From Pseudomonadota bacterium (GTDB lineage: Bacteria > Myxococcota_A > UBA9042 > GCA-2863065), in NCBI GenBank assembly GCA_005776585.1, contig SXOX01000185.1:20013-84012 (forward strand): 64,000 nucleotides of DNA, written 5' to 3'. Shown piece by piece: positions 29,274 to 39,190 of the stretch. The position numbers and the translations under genes are program-made. The notes beneath the pieces are model-generated. The model was not told where the DNA came from. It did no database searches and saw only the letters and a list, made by a program, of their open reading frames with translations. Within the stretch, counting starts at the first letter, position 1, and each line of letters starts with the position of its first letter.

Positions 29274-30827
29274 CTACTTCACAGGAGCCGCGTCGACCGG
29301 CTTCTTCTTGACCCACTCGTCGAAGTGGAGCTGTAGCGAGATCTGGAGCTGGTGGACCTGCGACTCGAACTTGCCGGCGTTGGCGGGCACGCCCGTGAGG
29401 CCGTCGCAGTACTTCGGGCACGTCGCGAACGGCCGCTGCTGGAAGACCTTGCCATCCTCCTCGGCGACTTCGCGGGTGAGCTGGTGGATGAACATGTACG
29501 CGATCGACAGGTCGACGCCCCAATGCGTGAAGCGAAAGCCCGTGCCCACGCCGAAGCGGTCCCACGAGAGGAAGTCGAGGTTGGTGTACTGCGGGGGGAT
29601 CGCGCCGCTCTCGAAGAGGCCGCCGAGCGACCAGGAGAACCAGTTGGGCACCGCGTTCCACGTGCCGCCGAGGCGCACGCTGTAGGTGTCCCGCCATCGC
29701 TTGTCGAGGCTGATGTTCGTCAGGTCCGTGATGGGGACCGGATAGAACGGCGAGCTCGGGTCCTGCGCGTTGGGCGTCTTCACGCCGGCCTTGCCCGTGA
29801 GCTTGACGTCGAACGCCTTGATGGCGCTCCAGGCCTCGTAGACGAAGTTGAGCTCCAGATCGAAGACCTCGTGACCATCGGGAGCCAGGTGCCGATAGCG
29901 GGCGCCGAGCCGCGCGTCCATGGGGATCGACAGCGCGATCTCGGCGTCGCCATTCTCGAGGACAGGCTCGGCATCCTTGTTCCCGACGAGCGTGATGCCT
30001 TCGACCGAGGCCAGCTTGACCTTGCCCTTGGGCTTCATGAAGACCGGCACGAGCCGTGCGGACGCGCCGATCTCGAACTGTGGGATGGGCCGCCACCAGC
30101 CGCCCCAGATCATGCTGAAGGCGCTATGGAACTTGAGATCCAGCGTGCTGAGCAGGTCGAACGTGGAGTAGTACGGCACGACACCGCCCGACGGGATGCC
30201 GTGAACCACGAGGCCAAACTCGCTCTTGGGCATGTCCGCGATCTGAAACGTGGCGCCGATGGCCCACTTCTCCTTCTCGCCGTACGCAAACGACAGCGAG
30301 TAGTACAGCAGGAGCATGTCCATGCTGGTCAGCATGTAGCGCTGGCCGCCGAGTTGGGGCAGCTCGACTTTGCCGAACGCGTTGGGGCCATACACGCCGA
30401 GCGCGAAGTGCCAGTTCTTCAGGCCGAAGTCCGAGCCGAGCCCGAGCATGGCGCCCAGGGGGAAGAGCTTGTTCTTGGGCCGAATGGTCTCCAGCGGGTC
30501 ACCCGGATAGGTCGGCGCGACGTTCTTGGCCGCGTTGCCGCCAAACTCCGTGAGCTGCGTGGTCAGGTCCATGCCCGAGGGCGCCCGAGTGAACGCGAAG
30601 TCGTGCCACATGAGGTTGTCGGAGAGGTAGAGGTGCGTACCGTCGAGCCGCAGCAGACCCGCGGGGTTGAGCGCCAGCGCCGTCAGGTCGTCGACGCCGA
30701 CCGTCCACGCGCCGCCGCGCCCCATGGCACGCGCGCCGTGCTCGGGGAACTCGAAGCCGCCGGCCGAAGCCACGGAGCCGCTGAGCGCGCCGAGCAGAAT
30801 ACTCAGCACGAGCCGTTGAGTACGCAT
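29274..30827 (-). CDS. FadL/OmpP1/TodX family outer membrane protein
   Basis: Signal peptide MRTQRLVLSILLGALSGSVASAGGFEFPEHGARAMGRGGAWTVGVDDLTALALNPAGLL, typical OmpP1 N-terminus; amphipathic beta strands. Confidence 0.9.
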   Translation of the reverse strand: MRTQRLVLSILLGALSGSVASAGGFEFPEHGARAMGRGGAWTVGVDDLTALALNPAGLLRLDGTHLYLSDNLMWHDFAFTRAPSGMDLTTQLTEFGGNAAKNVAPTYPGDPLETIRPKNKLFPLGAMLGLGSDFGLKNWHFALGVYGPNAFGKVELPQLGGQRYMLTSMDMLLLYYSLSFAYGEKEKWAIGATFQIADMPKSEFGLVVHGIPSGGVVPYYSTFDLLSTLDLKFHSAFSMIWGGWWRPIPQFEIGASARLVPVFMKPKGKVKLASVEGITLVGNKDAEPVLENGDAEIALSIPMDARLGARYRHLAPDGHEVFDLELNFVYEAWSAIKAFDVKLTGKAGVKTPNAQDPSSPFYPVPITDLTNISLDKRWRDTYSVRLGGTWNAVPNWFSWSLGGLFESGAIPPQYTNLDFLSWDRFGVGTGFRFTHWGVDLSIAYMFIHQLTREVAEEDGKVFQQRPFATCPKYCDGLTGVPANAGKFESQVHQLQISLQLHFDEWVKKKPVDAAPVK

Positions 30828-30919
30828 CTGGAGACCTCCCTCGCCTGCCGTGGGTAGCATCGCCCGTGGCCCAGGTCAACGGGCTGGCGTCGCGACGCGA
30901 CACCCGGTATGCCCGCGGC

Positions 30920-31684
30920 ATGAGCCTTCGCGTCGAACGTCAGGGACCCGTGACCACGGTCATCCTGTGCCGCCCCGCGGTACGCAACGCCATCGATCAC
31001 GCCACGGCGGTCGCGCTCGCCGACGCCTTTCGGGAATTCGACGCCGACGAGAGCGCCTCCGTCGCGGTCCTCTTTGGCGAGGGCGGCACGTTCTGCGCGG
31101 GGGCCGATCTCAAGGCCATCGCGTCGAGCACGCCGAATCGGGTCGCGCTCGACGGCGACGGGCCGCTGGGACCGACCCGATTGCGGCTCAGCAAGCCGGT
31201 CATCGCAGCGGTCGCGGGACACGCGGTCGCCGGCGGGCTCGAGCTCGCCTGTTGGTGCGACCTGCGCGTCGCCGAGGAGGACGCAGTGTTTGGGGTCTTC
31301 TGTCGCAGGTTCGGCGTCCCGCTCATCGACGGGGGCACGATCCGGCTGCCGCGCCTCATCGGGCAGTCCCGCGCGCTGGATCTTATCCTCACGGGGCGTC
31401 CGGTGGCCGCAGACGAGGCGTTGACGATGGGTCTCGCCAATCGCGTCGTCCCGCGCGGTACGTCCCGCGCGGCCGCAGAGGCCCTCGCGCTCGCGCTGGC
31501 CGCGTTCCCGCAGGCCTGCCTGCGCAACGACCGCGCCTCCGTGCACGAACAGTGGGACCTCGGCCTGGACGACGCGCTCGTCAACGAGGTGCGCCACGGC
31601 GCCGCCGTGCTGAGCGGCGAATCCTTGGACGGCGCGGTGCGCTTCACCGCCGGCGCGGGTCGGCACGGCCGCTTCGGCGACTGA
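30920..31684 (+). CDS. Enoyl-CoA hydratase/isomerase (crotonase) family protein
   Basis: NAIDHATAVALADAFREFD, GEGGTFCAGADLKAIAS, KPVIAAVAGHAVAGGLELACWCDLRVA. Confidence 0.93.
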   Translation: MSLRVERQGPVTTVILCRPAVRNAIDHATAVALADAFREFDADESASVAVLFGEGGTFCAGADLKAIASSTPNRVALDGDGPLGPTRLRLSKPVIAAVAGHAVAGGLELACWCDLRVAEEDAVFGVFCRRFGVPLIDGGTIRLPRLIGQSRALDLILTGRPVAADEALTMGLANRVVPRGTSRAAAEALALALAAFPQACLRNDRASVHEQWDLGLDDALVNEVRHGAAVLSGESLDGAVRFTAGAGRHGRFGD

Positions 31685-31745
31685 GGGCCGCGCGACGGCG
31701 CGAATTCCGCTGCAATCGCAGCAATTTCCGCACGGCGGACAACCA

Positions 31746-31773
31746 TTGACACGGGGCTCGCGGGTGCTATCTT
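31746..31773 (+). promoter_or_regulatory. Sigma70-type promoter: TTGACA-N16-TATCTT
   Basis: Directly read 48 nt upstream of the lipoprotein start at 31821. Confidence 0.6.
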
Positions 31774-31820
31774 GCGCCGGCTCAAAGGGCCGGTAGAGGC
31801 GGAACGAGCGCGGAGGAAGC

Positions 31821-32678
31821 ATGCGAACGCTGAAGATGACGATGATGATGACGGTGGCTGTGTTCGGGCTCGGCTGCGGCACGCTGGGCGGGCTCGGCAA
31901 GGGCCTCGGCGGTGCCACGGGCGTGGGCACTCAGAAGGACTACGTCGCGGAGGCGGAGAAGCACATGCTGGGCCTGAAGGCGGACTACGTTCTGCTCATG
32001 GGCGTCCAGCAGACGGTCGATCAGAAGGCGGACCTCTTCACGCGCGTGCCCGACGGCCTCAAGTTCCTCCAGGTCAACTGGAAGCAGTTCGAGGGCGAGC
32101 TCACCAGCTGCTGGAACACGCCCATCGAGACGATTCAGTCGGTCAAGGGCTCCTCGGTCGATGCGATCGAGGCCGGCAAGGCCTACCGGAGCAATGGCGT
32201 CTACCATGACCTCAAGTCCGTGCAGCTCACGGCGCAAAACGGCATCGATCGCGTCAAGCAGTGCCCCGGAGTCCTCGCAGCCGAGGTCAAGGGCTTCCCC
32301 AAGAAGACCGCGGACACCGCCAAGGCGTGGGCTCAGGAGCGGCTCAAGATCCTGAACGACCTGCGCGTGCTCATCAAGCAGGAGGTGCCCGATCGCGCCA
32401 AGGCCGTCGGCAACCGCGTGCTCGACACGCCCACGCAGATCGGCGGCGTCCTCGCCGAGGCGCAGGGCGCCTTCGAGGTGCTCAAGAAGAACCCGCTCGC
32501 CAACGACGGCGACCGCGCCAAGATGCAGGGCCAGCTCGACACGCTCAAGCGCATGCAGGGCGAGGCTCAGGACCTCGGCAACACGGTGCAGCGCGACGCC
32601 ATGGTGATCCCGGGCAAGAGCGCGGAGACGGGCACCAAGCTCGTCAACAACTTCAAGACGATCGGCCGGAAGAAGTAG
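31821..32678 (+). CDS. Hypothetical lipoprotein, largely alpha-helical
   Basis: MRTLKMTMMMTVAVFGLGC signal/lipobox; GGAGG SD upstream. Confidence 0.8.
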   Translation: MRTLKMTMMMTVAVFGLGCGTLGGLGKGLGGATGVGTQKDYVAEAEKHMLGLKADYVLLMGVQQTVDQKADLFTRVPDGLKFLQVNWKQFEGELTSCWNTPIETIQSVKGSSVDAIEAGKAYRSNGVYHDLKSVQLTAQNGIDRVKQCPGVLAAEVKGFPKKTADTAKAWAQERLKILNDLRVLIKQEVPDRAKAVGNRVLDTPTQIGGVLAEAQGAFEVLKKNPLANDGDRAKMQGQLDTLKRMQGEAQDLGNTVQRDAMVIPGKSAETGTKLVNNFKTIGRKK

Positions 32679-34155
32679 AGCGCGATCGAACCTCGAAGCG
32701 CTCGGGGTGCGGCGACGCGCCCTGAGCCACCTCGACGGGCCGGCCGACACGCGCGCCAAGCTCCGTCAAGACCGCTCCAAACCGTGCCAGAAGCACCGCG
32801 GATACCGCGGCCGGAACCTCCAACGTGAGACCCTCGATGTCGGGGCGTGACGCGATCACCTCGCGAGCCCGTGACAGGGCGCGAACGGCGACCTCTTCGG
32901 GTCGCAGCGTCTTGCCACGACCGTCGCAGGTCGGACACGCCTCGGTCAGCGTCGCCGACAACGGCTCCCGTTCGCGCTTGCGGGTCAGCTCGATGAGGCC
33001 CAGCCGCGACATCGGCATCACGTGCGTGCGCTCGCGATCGCGCGAGAGCGCCTGTACGAGCGCGTCTTGGATGCGCACCTGGTTGCCGGGCTCGGTCATG
33101 TCGATGAAGTCGATGACGACGATGCCGCCGATGTTGCGGAGCCGGAGCTGCCGCGCGATCTCGGGGACGGCCTCCAGGTTGATGCGGAGCGCCGTCTGCT
33201 CGAAGCTGCTCGTGCGGCCGACGTTGCGCCCGGAGTTGACGTCGACGGCCGTCAGCGCCTCGGCCTCGTCGAAGCAGAGGTAGGCGCCGCTCTTCATCCA
33301 CACCTTGCGGTCACGGGCCCGCGCCAGCTCCGTGTCGACGCCAAAGCGTGAGAACAGCGACGGCACGGTCCCTTCGAGGCGAAGCAGCGGCAGCAGGCTC
33401 GGCAACGACTCGGAGAGGAACACCTGGAGTCGCTGGAGCTCGGCTGGGTCGTCGACCAGGATGGCGTCACAGTCGCTCGTGACGAGGTCCCGGATTGCGG
33501 TGCGGCTGAGGTCGAGCTCTTCGTGCAGCAGGGCGGGAGCCGTCGTCGAGGCGGCGCGCGCGGAGATGGCGCGCCAAAGCGCCTGGAGGTACGCAACGTC
33601 GGCGGCAAACGCCTCTTCGGTCAGTCCCTCGGCGGCCGTGCGACTGATGAGACCGCCCTCGTCGGTGCGCAGGCTCTCGCCCAAGCGCCGGAGCCGCTCG
33701 CGCTCGTCGGGATTGGCGATGCGGCGCGAGACGCCGACCATCGGCTGGCCCGGCAAGTAGACGAGGCAGCGACCGGGGAGCGAGACGTGGCTCGTGACCC
33801 GCGCGCCCTTGGTCCCGATGGGATCCTTGGCGATCTGGACGATGAGCTCTTGCCCCTCGACAAGCCGCCGATCGATTGGCGCTTCGCTCGCGCGCTTGCT
33901 CAGGCCCTCGGGGATCGGCGCCTGCGCATCGTCGGCGAGGTCGCCGGCAAAGAGGAACGCGGCGCGCGGCAGGCCAATCTCGACGAACGCGCTCTGCATG
34001 CCGCGCAAGACGCGCACGACGCGGCCCTTGTAGACGCTCCCGACGAGGCGCGAGCCGTCGACGTCCTCGACGAGCGCCTCAACGGTCGAGCCACCCTCCA
34101 GGAACGCGACGCGGCGACGGCAGCCGACGACCGAGATGAGCAGCTGTGTGCGCAC
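32653..34155 (-). CDS. rng: Ribonuclease G/E family protein
   Basis: S1-like N-terminus LVGSVYKGRVVRVLRGMQSAFVEIG, RNIGGIVVIDFIDM, LTEACPTCDGRGK Zn-link motif. Confidence 0.93.
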   Translation of the reverse strand: MRTQLLISVVGCRRRVAFLEGGSTVEALVEDVDGSRLVGSVYKGRVVRVLRGMQSAFVEIGLPRAAFLFAGDLADDAQAPIPEGLSKRASEAPIDRRLVEGQELIVQIAKDPIGTKGARVTSHVSLPGRCLVYLPGQPMVGVSRRIANPDERERLRRLGESLRTDEGGLISRTAAEGLTEEAFAADVAYLQALWRAISARAASTTAPALLHEELDLSRTAIRDLVTSDCDAILVDDPAELQRLQVFLSESLPSLLPLLRLEGTVPSLFSRFGVDTELARARDRKVWMKSGAYLCFDEAEALTAVDVNSGRNVGRTSSFEQTALRINLEAVPEIARQLRLRNIGGIVVIDFIDMTEPGNQVRIQDALVQALSRDRERTHVMPMSRLGLIELTRKREREPLSATLTEACPTCDGRGKTLRPEEVAVRALSRAREVIASRPDIEGLTLEVPAAVSAVLLARFGAVLTELGARVGRPVEVAQGASPHPERFEVRSRSTSSGRSS

Positions 34156-34163
34156 TCCGGCGG

Positions 34164-35336
34164 CTACAGGTGCCGCTTGACGTCGAAGTAGCCGTCGGTG
34201 ATCTCGAGCGTGTTGGTCCCATCAGACAGCGTCCCGCTGAAGATGCCGATGACGCGGCCGCCCTTGCCTTGGAACTTCTGAAGGTCGACGTCGTACTTCG
34301 TGCTTTGATAGGGAAAGCCGCCCTGCGTGCGCTGCGTGCCGTCGCTGTAGAAGATCGTCACGTTGACGTCGCTGGCCTCGCCGCTCTTCCAATGGCTGAA
34401 GTCGAACTCCTCCAGGTTGGCGATGGACAGCTCGATCTTGTGCGGCGTCTTGTCCATCGTGATGCGCAGGTCCTTCTTGGTCGTGACGTAGTTCGCCGAC
34501 AGGTTGTTCGAGAACTTCACCTTGACGCCATTGATGGTCGCACGCGCCGTGTCGAGCGGCTCGAGCTCCGGCAAGGGGCCCTTGTCCTGCTCGAGCTGAG
34601 CGTCGCTCGCGACCGCGCCGTCCTCCAGCGCGACTCCGTCCCCGCCGACCACGTCGGTCGCGGTGATGGGCGTGCACGTCTTGGGGACACAGCCGCCGAC
34701 CTCGGAGAGGCACAGCTCGTCGGTCTTGCAGGTCGTGGTCGTCGTCGAGGTGCCGTCTCCCGCGCACGTCGCGACCTCCGTGGCGCTCTTGCACGAGGTC
34801 GTCCCGGGGCTGCACGTCTTCGGGACGCAGGCGCCCTTGACGCACGCTTCGGTGTCCTGACACTTGGTCGACTTCCACTGTTTGCCCGCCGCGCCACAGG
34901 TCCAGAACTCGCCGTAACCGCAAATCCTTTCGCCCGCGGTGCACTCGATGTTGCGGCAGTCGCCCGCCGCGCACGTCTTGCCGGAGCCGGGCGGGCACGT
35001 GACGGTCGTGAGCGTCCCACTGGAGGTGCATTGCGTCGCCGTCTTGAGATCAGAGGAGCAGGTGCCAAGCCCCGGGTAGGTGCACTCGCGGTCTTCGCAG
35101 CTGCCGGCCTTGCCGCACACCTGGAGTGCGCCGCAGGGGTTCTTCGTGAAGCTCATGGCGTCGGCATTGCACGTGGCGCTGACCGAACCGAAGCAGCGCT
35201 TCTCACCCGGTGTGCACAGCTGACTGGCGCACGTCGGCCCCGTAGGCGCGGGTGCGTCCTCGCCCTTGCAGCCGGTGAGCGCAGCGCACGTCACCATCGT
35301 TATCAAGAGAGCCGCTCGTCGAAATCCACAGGTCAT
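34164..35336 (-). CDS. Cys-rich repeat lipoprotein with C-terminal beta domain
   Basis: MTCGFRRAALLITMVTCAALTGC lipobox; tandem modules CTPGEKRC...C / CTAGERICGYGEFWTC... / CSPGTTSCKSATEVATC...; C-terminal non-Cys domain. Confidence 0.8.
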   Translation of the reverse strand: MTCGFRRAALLITMVTCAALTGCKGEDAPAPTGPTCASQLCTPGEKRCFGSVSATCNADAMSFTKNPCGALQVCGKAGSCEDRECTYPGLGTCSSDLKTATQCTSSGTLTTVTCPPGSGKTCAAGDCRNIECTAGERICGYGEFWTCGAAGKQWKSTKCQDTEACVKGACVPKTCSPGTTSCKSATEVATCAGDGTSTTTTTCKTDELCLSEVGGCVPKTCTPITATDVVGGDGVALEDGAVASDAQLEQDKGPLPELEPLDTARATINGVKVKFSNNLSANYVTTKKDLRITMDKTPHKIELSIANLEEFDFSHWKSGEASDVNVTIFYSDGTQRTQGGFPYQSTKYDVDLQKFQGKGGRVIGIFSGTLSDGTNTLEITDGYFDVKRHL

Positions 35337-35393
35337 GTTCGCCTCCACGCGCGAGACGTTATCCGATTCGACCGCCGCGAACAAAGGCGAGCG

Positions 35394-36761
35394 TCAGAAG
35401 GAGGCGACGAGGGCCCGACCCGCGGCCGTGAGCGCGGACCAGCCGGCGCGCGTCGAGAGGTCCGGGAGCATCGCACGCAGCGCCCGTGGCCGGGCATAGA
35501 ACCTCAGGAGCGCGTCGCGCTTCAAGCGGCGCAGCACCTGCGGTTCCACGTGCGCGAGCCCGGCGACGAAGCCATCGCCGCTAGCGTCGCCTCCGGGAAG
35601 GCCTTGTCGGTCGGCCTCGGCGCGCAAGATGGTGCCGGGGCGCGCCGCCGCGAGGTTGAAGCTCGCCCAGTCGAGGTCGAGAGCACAGGCGTAGTCGATG
35701 GTGGCGCGCACATCGTCGGCCTCCTCGCCGGGGAGACCGAGCACGAAGTGCCCGCAGACCTGGAGCCCCGCCTCGCGCGCGACGCGGACCGCCGCATCGA
35801 CCACGTCGTTGTCGAAGGGCTTTCCCGAGCGCTTGCGATGCACTGCGGAGCCGGACTCGATCCCGAACTGCACGACTGCGCAGCCCGCTCGCGCCATCGC
35901 GTGCGCCAACTCGGCGTCGAACGGCAAGACCGTGCAGAACGTATTCCAGCGAAGGCCGAGGTCGCGGCGACTGGTGGGGGCCAGCGCGCGGCAGAGCTCC
36001 AGCAGCGAGCGCCGATGGCCATTGGCCGTCGCGTCGCGAAGATAGACCCGCCGGTACCCGAGCGCGGCGACGGCCTCGAACTCGGCGAGCGCCTCATCGA
36101 CCGGCCGGACGCGGTAGCCGAGCTCGCCGGTATTGCAGAACGTGCAGCGAAACGGGCAGCCGTAGCTGGCCAAGACGGAGGCGAAGGGCAAGCCGCCGTG
36201 AAATGGGAGACGGTAGCCACGGGCGGGGAGGAGGTCATGGCGCGCCGTGGGAGCCGACCACGCTCGACCCGTGACGGGAGCCGCCCGACCATCCGGGAAG
36301 CGCAGCCCCTCGGGAAGTGCCTCGCCGTCGAGCCAGCGTGAGACGCCGTCGGTAGCGAAGTCGACGAGCACCGCGTCGAGCCCGGGGACCTCGCGAAAGG
36401 CGCGGTCGGGCTCGAACCGGGCGACGTCGCCGGAGAGCACGAGGCGCGGCGCCGCGCGTCGGTCGAGCGCACGCAGCAGCCGGCGGTAGAACCGAACGTC
36501 ACCAGCGAGGCTCGCGTCGCCGATGAGCCCGACGATGACCTCGGGCGCAAACGCCACGGCGCGGGCGAGCGCAGCCTCGGGGCTCAGCCGCGCGCCAATC
36601 GCGTCGATGAATGCGAGCGTGTGCCCGGCGGCGGAGAGACTGCCCGACTGGGCGAGCAGATCGAGTGGCTGCCAGCAGTAGCCGCTCTTCGAGGAGCTCG
36701 AGCAGTAGCCGTCCCGAAAGGTGGTCCGCTCCGCGGGTGGATTGAGCAGCAAGACACGCAC
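35394..36761 (-). CDS. B12-binding-domain radical SAM protein
   Basis: GTG start candidate MRVLLLNPPAERTTFRDGYC; radical SAM motif YGCPFRCTFCNTGELG; LRWNTFCTVLPFD, GHFVLGLPGEEADDV. Confidence 0.9.
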   Translation of the reverse strand: MRVLLLNPPAERTTFRDGYCSSSSKSGYCWQPLDLLAQSGSLSAAGHTLAFIDAIGARLSPEAALARAVAFAPEVIVGLIGDASLAGDVRFYRRLLRALDRRAAPRLVLSGDVARFEPDRAFREVPGLDAVLVDFATDGVSRWLDGEALPEGLRFPDGRAAPVTGRAWSAPTARHDLLPARGYRLPFHGGLPFASVLASYGCPFRCTFCNTGELGYRVRPVDEALAEFEAVAALGYRRVYLRDATANGHRRSLLELCRALAPTSRRDLGLRWNTFCTVLPFDAELAHAMARAGCAVVQFGIESGSAVHRKRSGKPFDNDVVDAAVRVAREAGLQVCGHFVLGLPGEEADDVRATIDYACALDLDWASFNLAAARPGTILRAEADRQGLPGGDASGDGFVAGLAHVEPQVLRRLKRDALLRFYARPRALRAMLPDLSTRAGWSALTAAGRALVASF

Positions 36762-36769
36762 GGACTCGG

Positions 36770-39190
36770 CTACCGAGGTGCAGGTGGCGAAGTTCCGGCC
36801 TCGGGGAGACGGAGGGTAAGGACCGTACGCCGTTGGTTGGACTCGAGCCTCGGGTCGCGCTGAAGCGTGAGATCGAGACGAGGACCGGTGACGGGGACGC
36901 TCCCGCTCCAAACCGCGCCCGCGAAGCGCGCCTCGAACGTGAGCGGGACGCCGGGGATGGTGAGCGCGGAGGCCGAGAGCGGACCGCCGGCGGCCATCTG
37001 CACTTCGACAAGGACGCGCGGAGGGAGCGGCTCGACGATTGGCAGGCGCAGGCGGACGACGTCCTCGGATTGGACGAGGCCCGTCTGCTGCGGGTGCAGG
37101 TGGTCCGGGAAGAAGCGGTAGTGGCGCAGGGGCTCGCTCAAGTCGACGCGCAGGACGCCGTCTCGCCACGCGCGCTCGGGCGCCGCGGGCACGACGAAGC
37201 GGTACAGACGTAGATAAGCGTAGTCCCAGCGGCCGTCGAAGACCAGATGCGAGGCCAGCCAGTCGAGCTGGTGCTGGCTCATCGACGTGTCGAACTCGTC
37301 GGTGCCGAACATCTCCTCGCGAAACTCGGCGACCCAGAGGCGCTCGAAGGCCAGGTGACCCGCGAGGGTCTCGAGCGTCGCGTTACGCGGATGGAGGGGC
37401 CCATAGAGCCCATCTCGCCACGTAGGAAACGCGAGGAGGTCGGCGGGTTCACGGGCCTGCACCGCGTAGTTGAACGTCTGCGCATAGTAGAGCGCAGGCA
37501 GCGCAGCGAAGGCATCGCCGGGGCGGCGCTCCGCGTCGAGGCGAGCGGCCGCGGCCCATTGATCCGGTCGCTGCGGCGTCCCGAGAATGCGACCGGCGAG
37601 CGCGATCGGTCCGAGCAGCAGGCCCAGGGCGGCCATGAGGCCAAGCCAGCGACGACGTTCGGCGACCACCGCGGCACCGAGGGCCAGCGCGAGCGCAATG
37701 GCAGGGACGAAGACCGTCGTCCATCGGTAGGCGAAGTACACACGGCCACCTGCAAAGCGCAGGTACATCACGTGGACGAACAGGACATAGCCGACGACCA
37801 TCGCCAGATGCAGCCACACGAGCGCCGCGACGTGACGGTCGCGACGACCGAGAGCGAGGGCTCCACGCAACGCGATGGCCACGATCGCGGGCGCCGCCCA
37901 GGCGACGTCGGGCGGAAGCCCGAAGGTCACCGCGGCGATGCGCGCGACGTAGTCGAAGAAGCCGGGATCGGGGAGGTAGTCGGCGCTCATGAGCCGTGTG
38001 GACATGCCGCTCGCGAGGAACGTCCGAATGAAGTGCACGGCCCAGACGAGCGGCAGGACGGAGGCCACGAGGCCTGCGATGAGCGCGGGGCGAGCGCGTG
38101 AGGCGTCGTGGGTACGGCGCCATCGGATGACCTCGGCCACTACGAGCGTGAGGCCGAAGACGGCGGAGGTGTAGTGCACGAAGAAGCCGACGACCTGAGC
38201 CAGGGCGAGCCAGGCGAAGCGGCCCTCGAGCCACGCGACGAACGAGAGCGCGGCCAGGAGCGCGAGCAGGGCGTAGGGGGTCGCGTCGCGTCCGTAGTAG
38301 ACCATGATCGGAGAGAGGCCCGCGAGCAGCCCTGCCATGCGCGCGGGGCCAACCCCATCCACGCACCGGCCAGCGCGGCAGACAGCCAGCACGAGGAGGT
38401 AGTGGCAGGCGACAGAGGGGAGCCTCAGGAGCCACTCGTCGCGTGTGACTGACGCCAGAAGCCGGAGCACCAGCGGCCACAGCGGCGGATGCGACAGCTC
38501 CGCGGAGATGGGATCGGTGAGCAGGGCGAGGGCCGAGACGGGCCGCAGCGCCTCCTGGAGGTAGGTGAACTCGAGCAGGCCGGGGGCCTCGGAGCCGAGC
38601 TTCGCCAGCAGCGGCAGGGTCGTCGCTGCGGCGAGGACGTGGGGGAGCCAGCGATCGTCGGGAGGTCGCGTGGGCCGGAGCGGCACGCGCGGGAGGCGAC
38701 GCAGCAGGAGCGCGCCGGCGCCGAAGACGAGGAGTGCGAGGCCCAGGGCGAGACCGAGGGAGACGCCGAGGCCCCGCTCGCGGACCTCGTGGGCCAGCTC
38801 CATGTCGCCGAGGTCGAAGAGCAGTCGGACGCCCGCGACGTCTTGGGGCCGATAGGGCAGGTTCCGCAGGAAGAAGGACTGGCTGGCGATGACGGAGGGG
38901 CCGAAGCGTTCGCGGTCGAGCACGCCCATGAGGTAGAACGCGCCCACATCGTCGGGCAGGCGCGCTTCGAAGAGGCCGGTCGCGGGCTCCGCCGTGGCGG
39001 TCGCGATCGGGTTGCGGGGATCGGCGAGATCGCGCGACGCAAGGACGATGACGTGAAACGGGTAGAGTCCGCGATAGCCGTCGAGCCGCCCGCGGAGGAC
39101 GACGTCGCCGGCTGCGGCGGTCTCCAGCAGCACCAAGCACGCGGTCACGAGCGGGACGAGGCGGCTCAGCGGTGCGCCTCGAGGCGCCAA
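36770..39190 (-). CDS. Polytopic GT-C-type (GT39/ArnT-like) glycosyltransferase candidate, paralog 1
   Basis: Multi-TM 806 aa with TDPISAELSHPPLWPLVLRLLASVTRDEW and MVYYGRDATPYALLALLAAL; long soluble C-terminal domain. Confidence 0.75.
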   Translation of the reverse strand: MAPRGAPLSRLVPLVTACLVLLETAAAGDVVLRGRLDGYRGLYPFHVIVLASRDLADPRNPIATATAEPATGLFEARLPDDVGAFYLMGVLDRERFGPSVIASQSFFLRNLPYRPQDVAGVRLLFDLGDMELAHEVRERGLGVSLGLALGLALLVFGAGALLLRRLPRVPLRPTRPPDDRWLPHVLAAATTLPLLAKLGSEAPGLLEFTYLQEALRPVSALALLTDPISAELSHPPLWPLVLRLLASVTRDEWLLRLPSVACHYLLVLAVCRAGRCVDGVGPARMAGLLAGLSPIMVYYGRDATPYALLALLAALSFVAWLEGRFAWLALAQVVGFFVHYTSAVFGLTLVVAEVIRWRRTHDASRARPALIAGLVASVLPLVWAVHFIRTFLASGMSTRLMSADYLPDPGFFDYVARIAAVTFGLPPDVAWAAPAIVAIALRGALALGRRDRHVAALVWLHLAMVVGYVLFVHVMYLRFAGGRVYFAYRWTTVFVPAIALALALGAAVVAERRRWLGLMAALGLLLGPIALAGRILGTPQRPDQWAAAARLDAERRPGDAFAALPALYYAQTFNYAVQAREPADLLAFPTWRDGLYGPLHPRNATLETLAGHLAFERLWVAEFREEMFGTDEFDTSMSQHQLDWLASHLVFDGRWDYAYLRLYRFVVPAAPERAWRDGVLRVDLSEPLRHYRFFPDHLHPQQTGLVQSEDVVRLRLPIVEPLPPRVLVEVQMAAGGPLSASALTIPGVPLTFEARFAGAVWSGSVPVTGPRLDLTLQRDPRLESNQRRTVLTLRLPEAGTSPPAPR

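Noticed and set aside
34146-36341. 731-aa plus-strand ORF
   Set aside because: Antisense to the Cys-rich lipoprotein and the radical SAM gene, both of which have recognisable motifs; high-GC spurious ORF.
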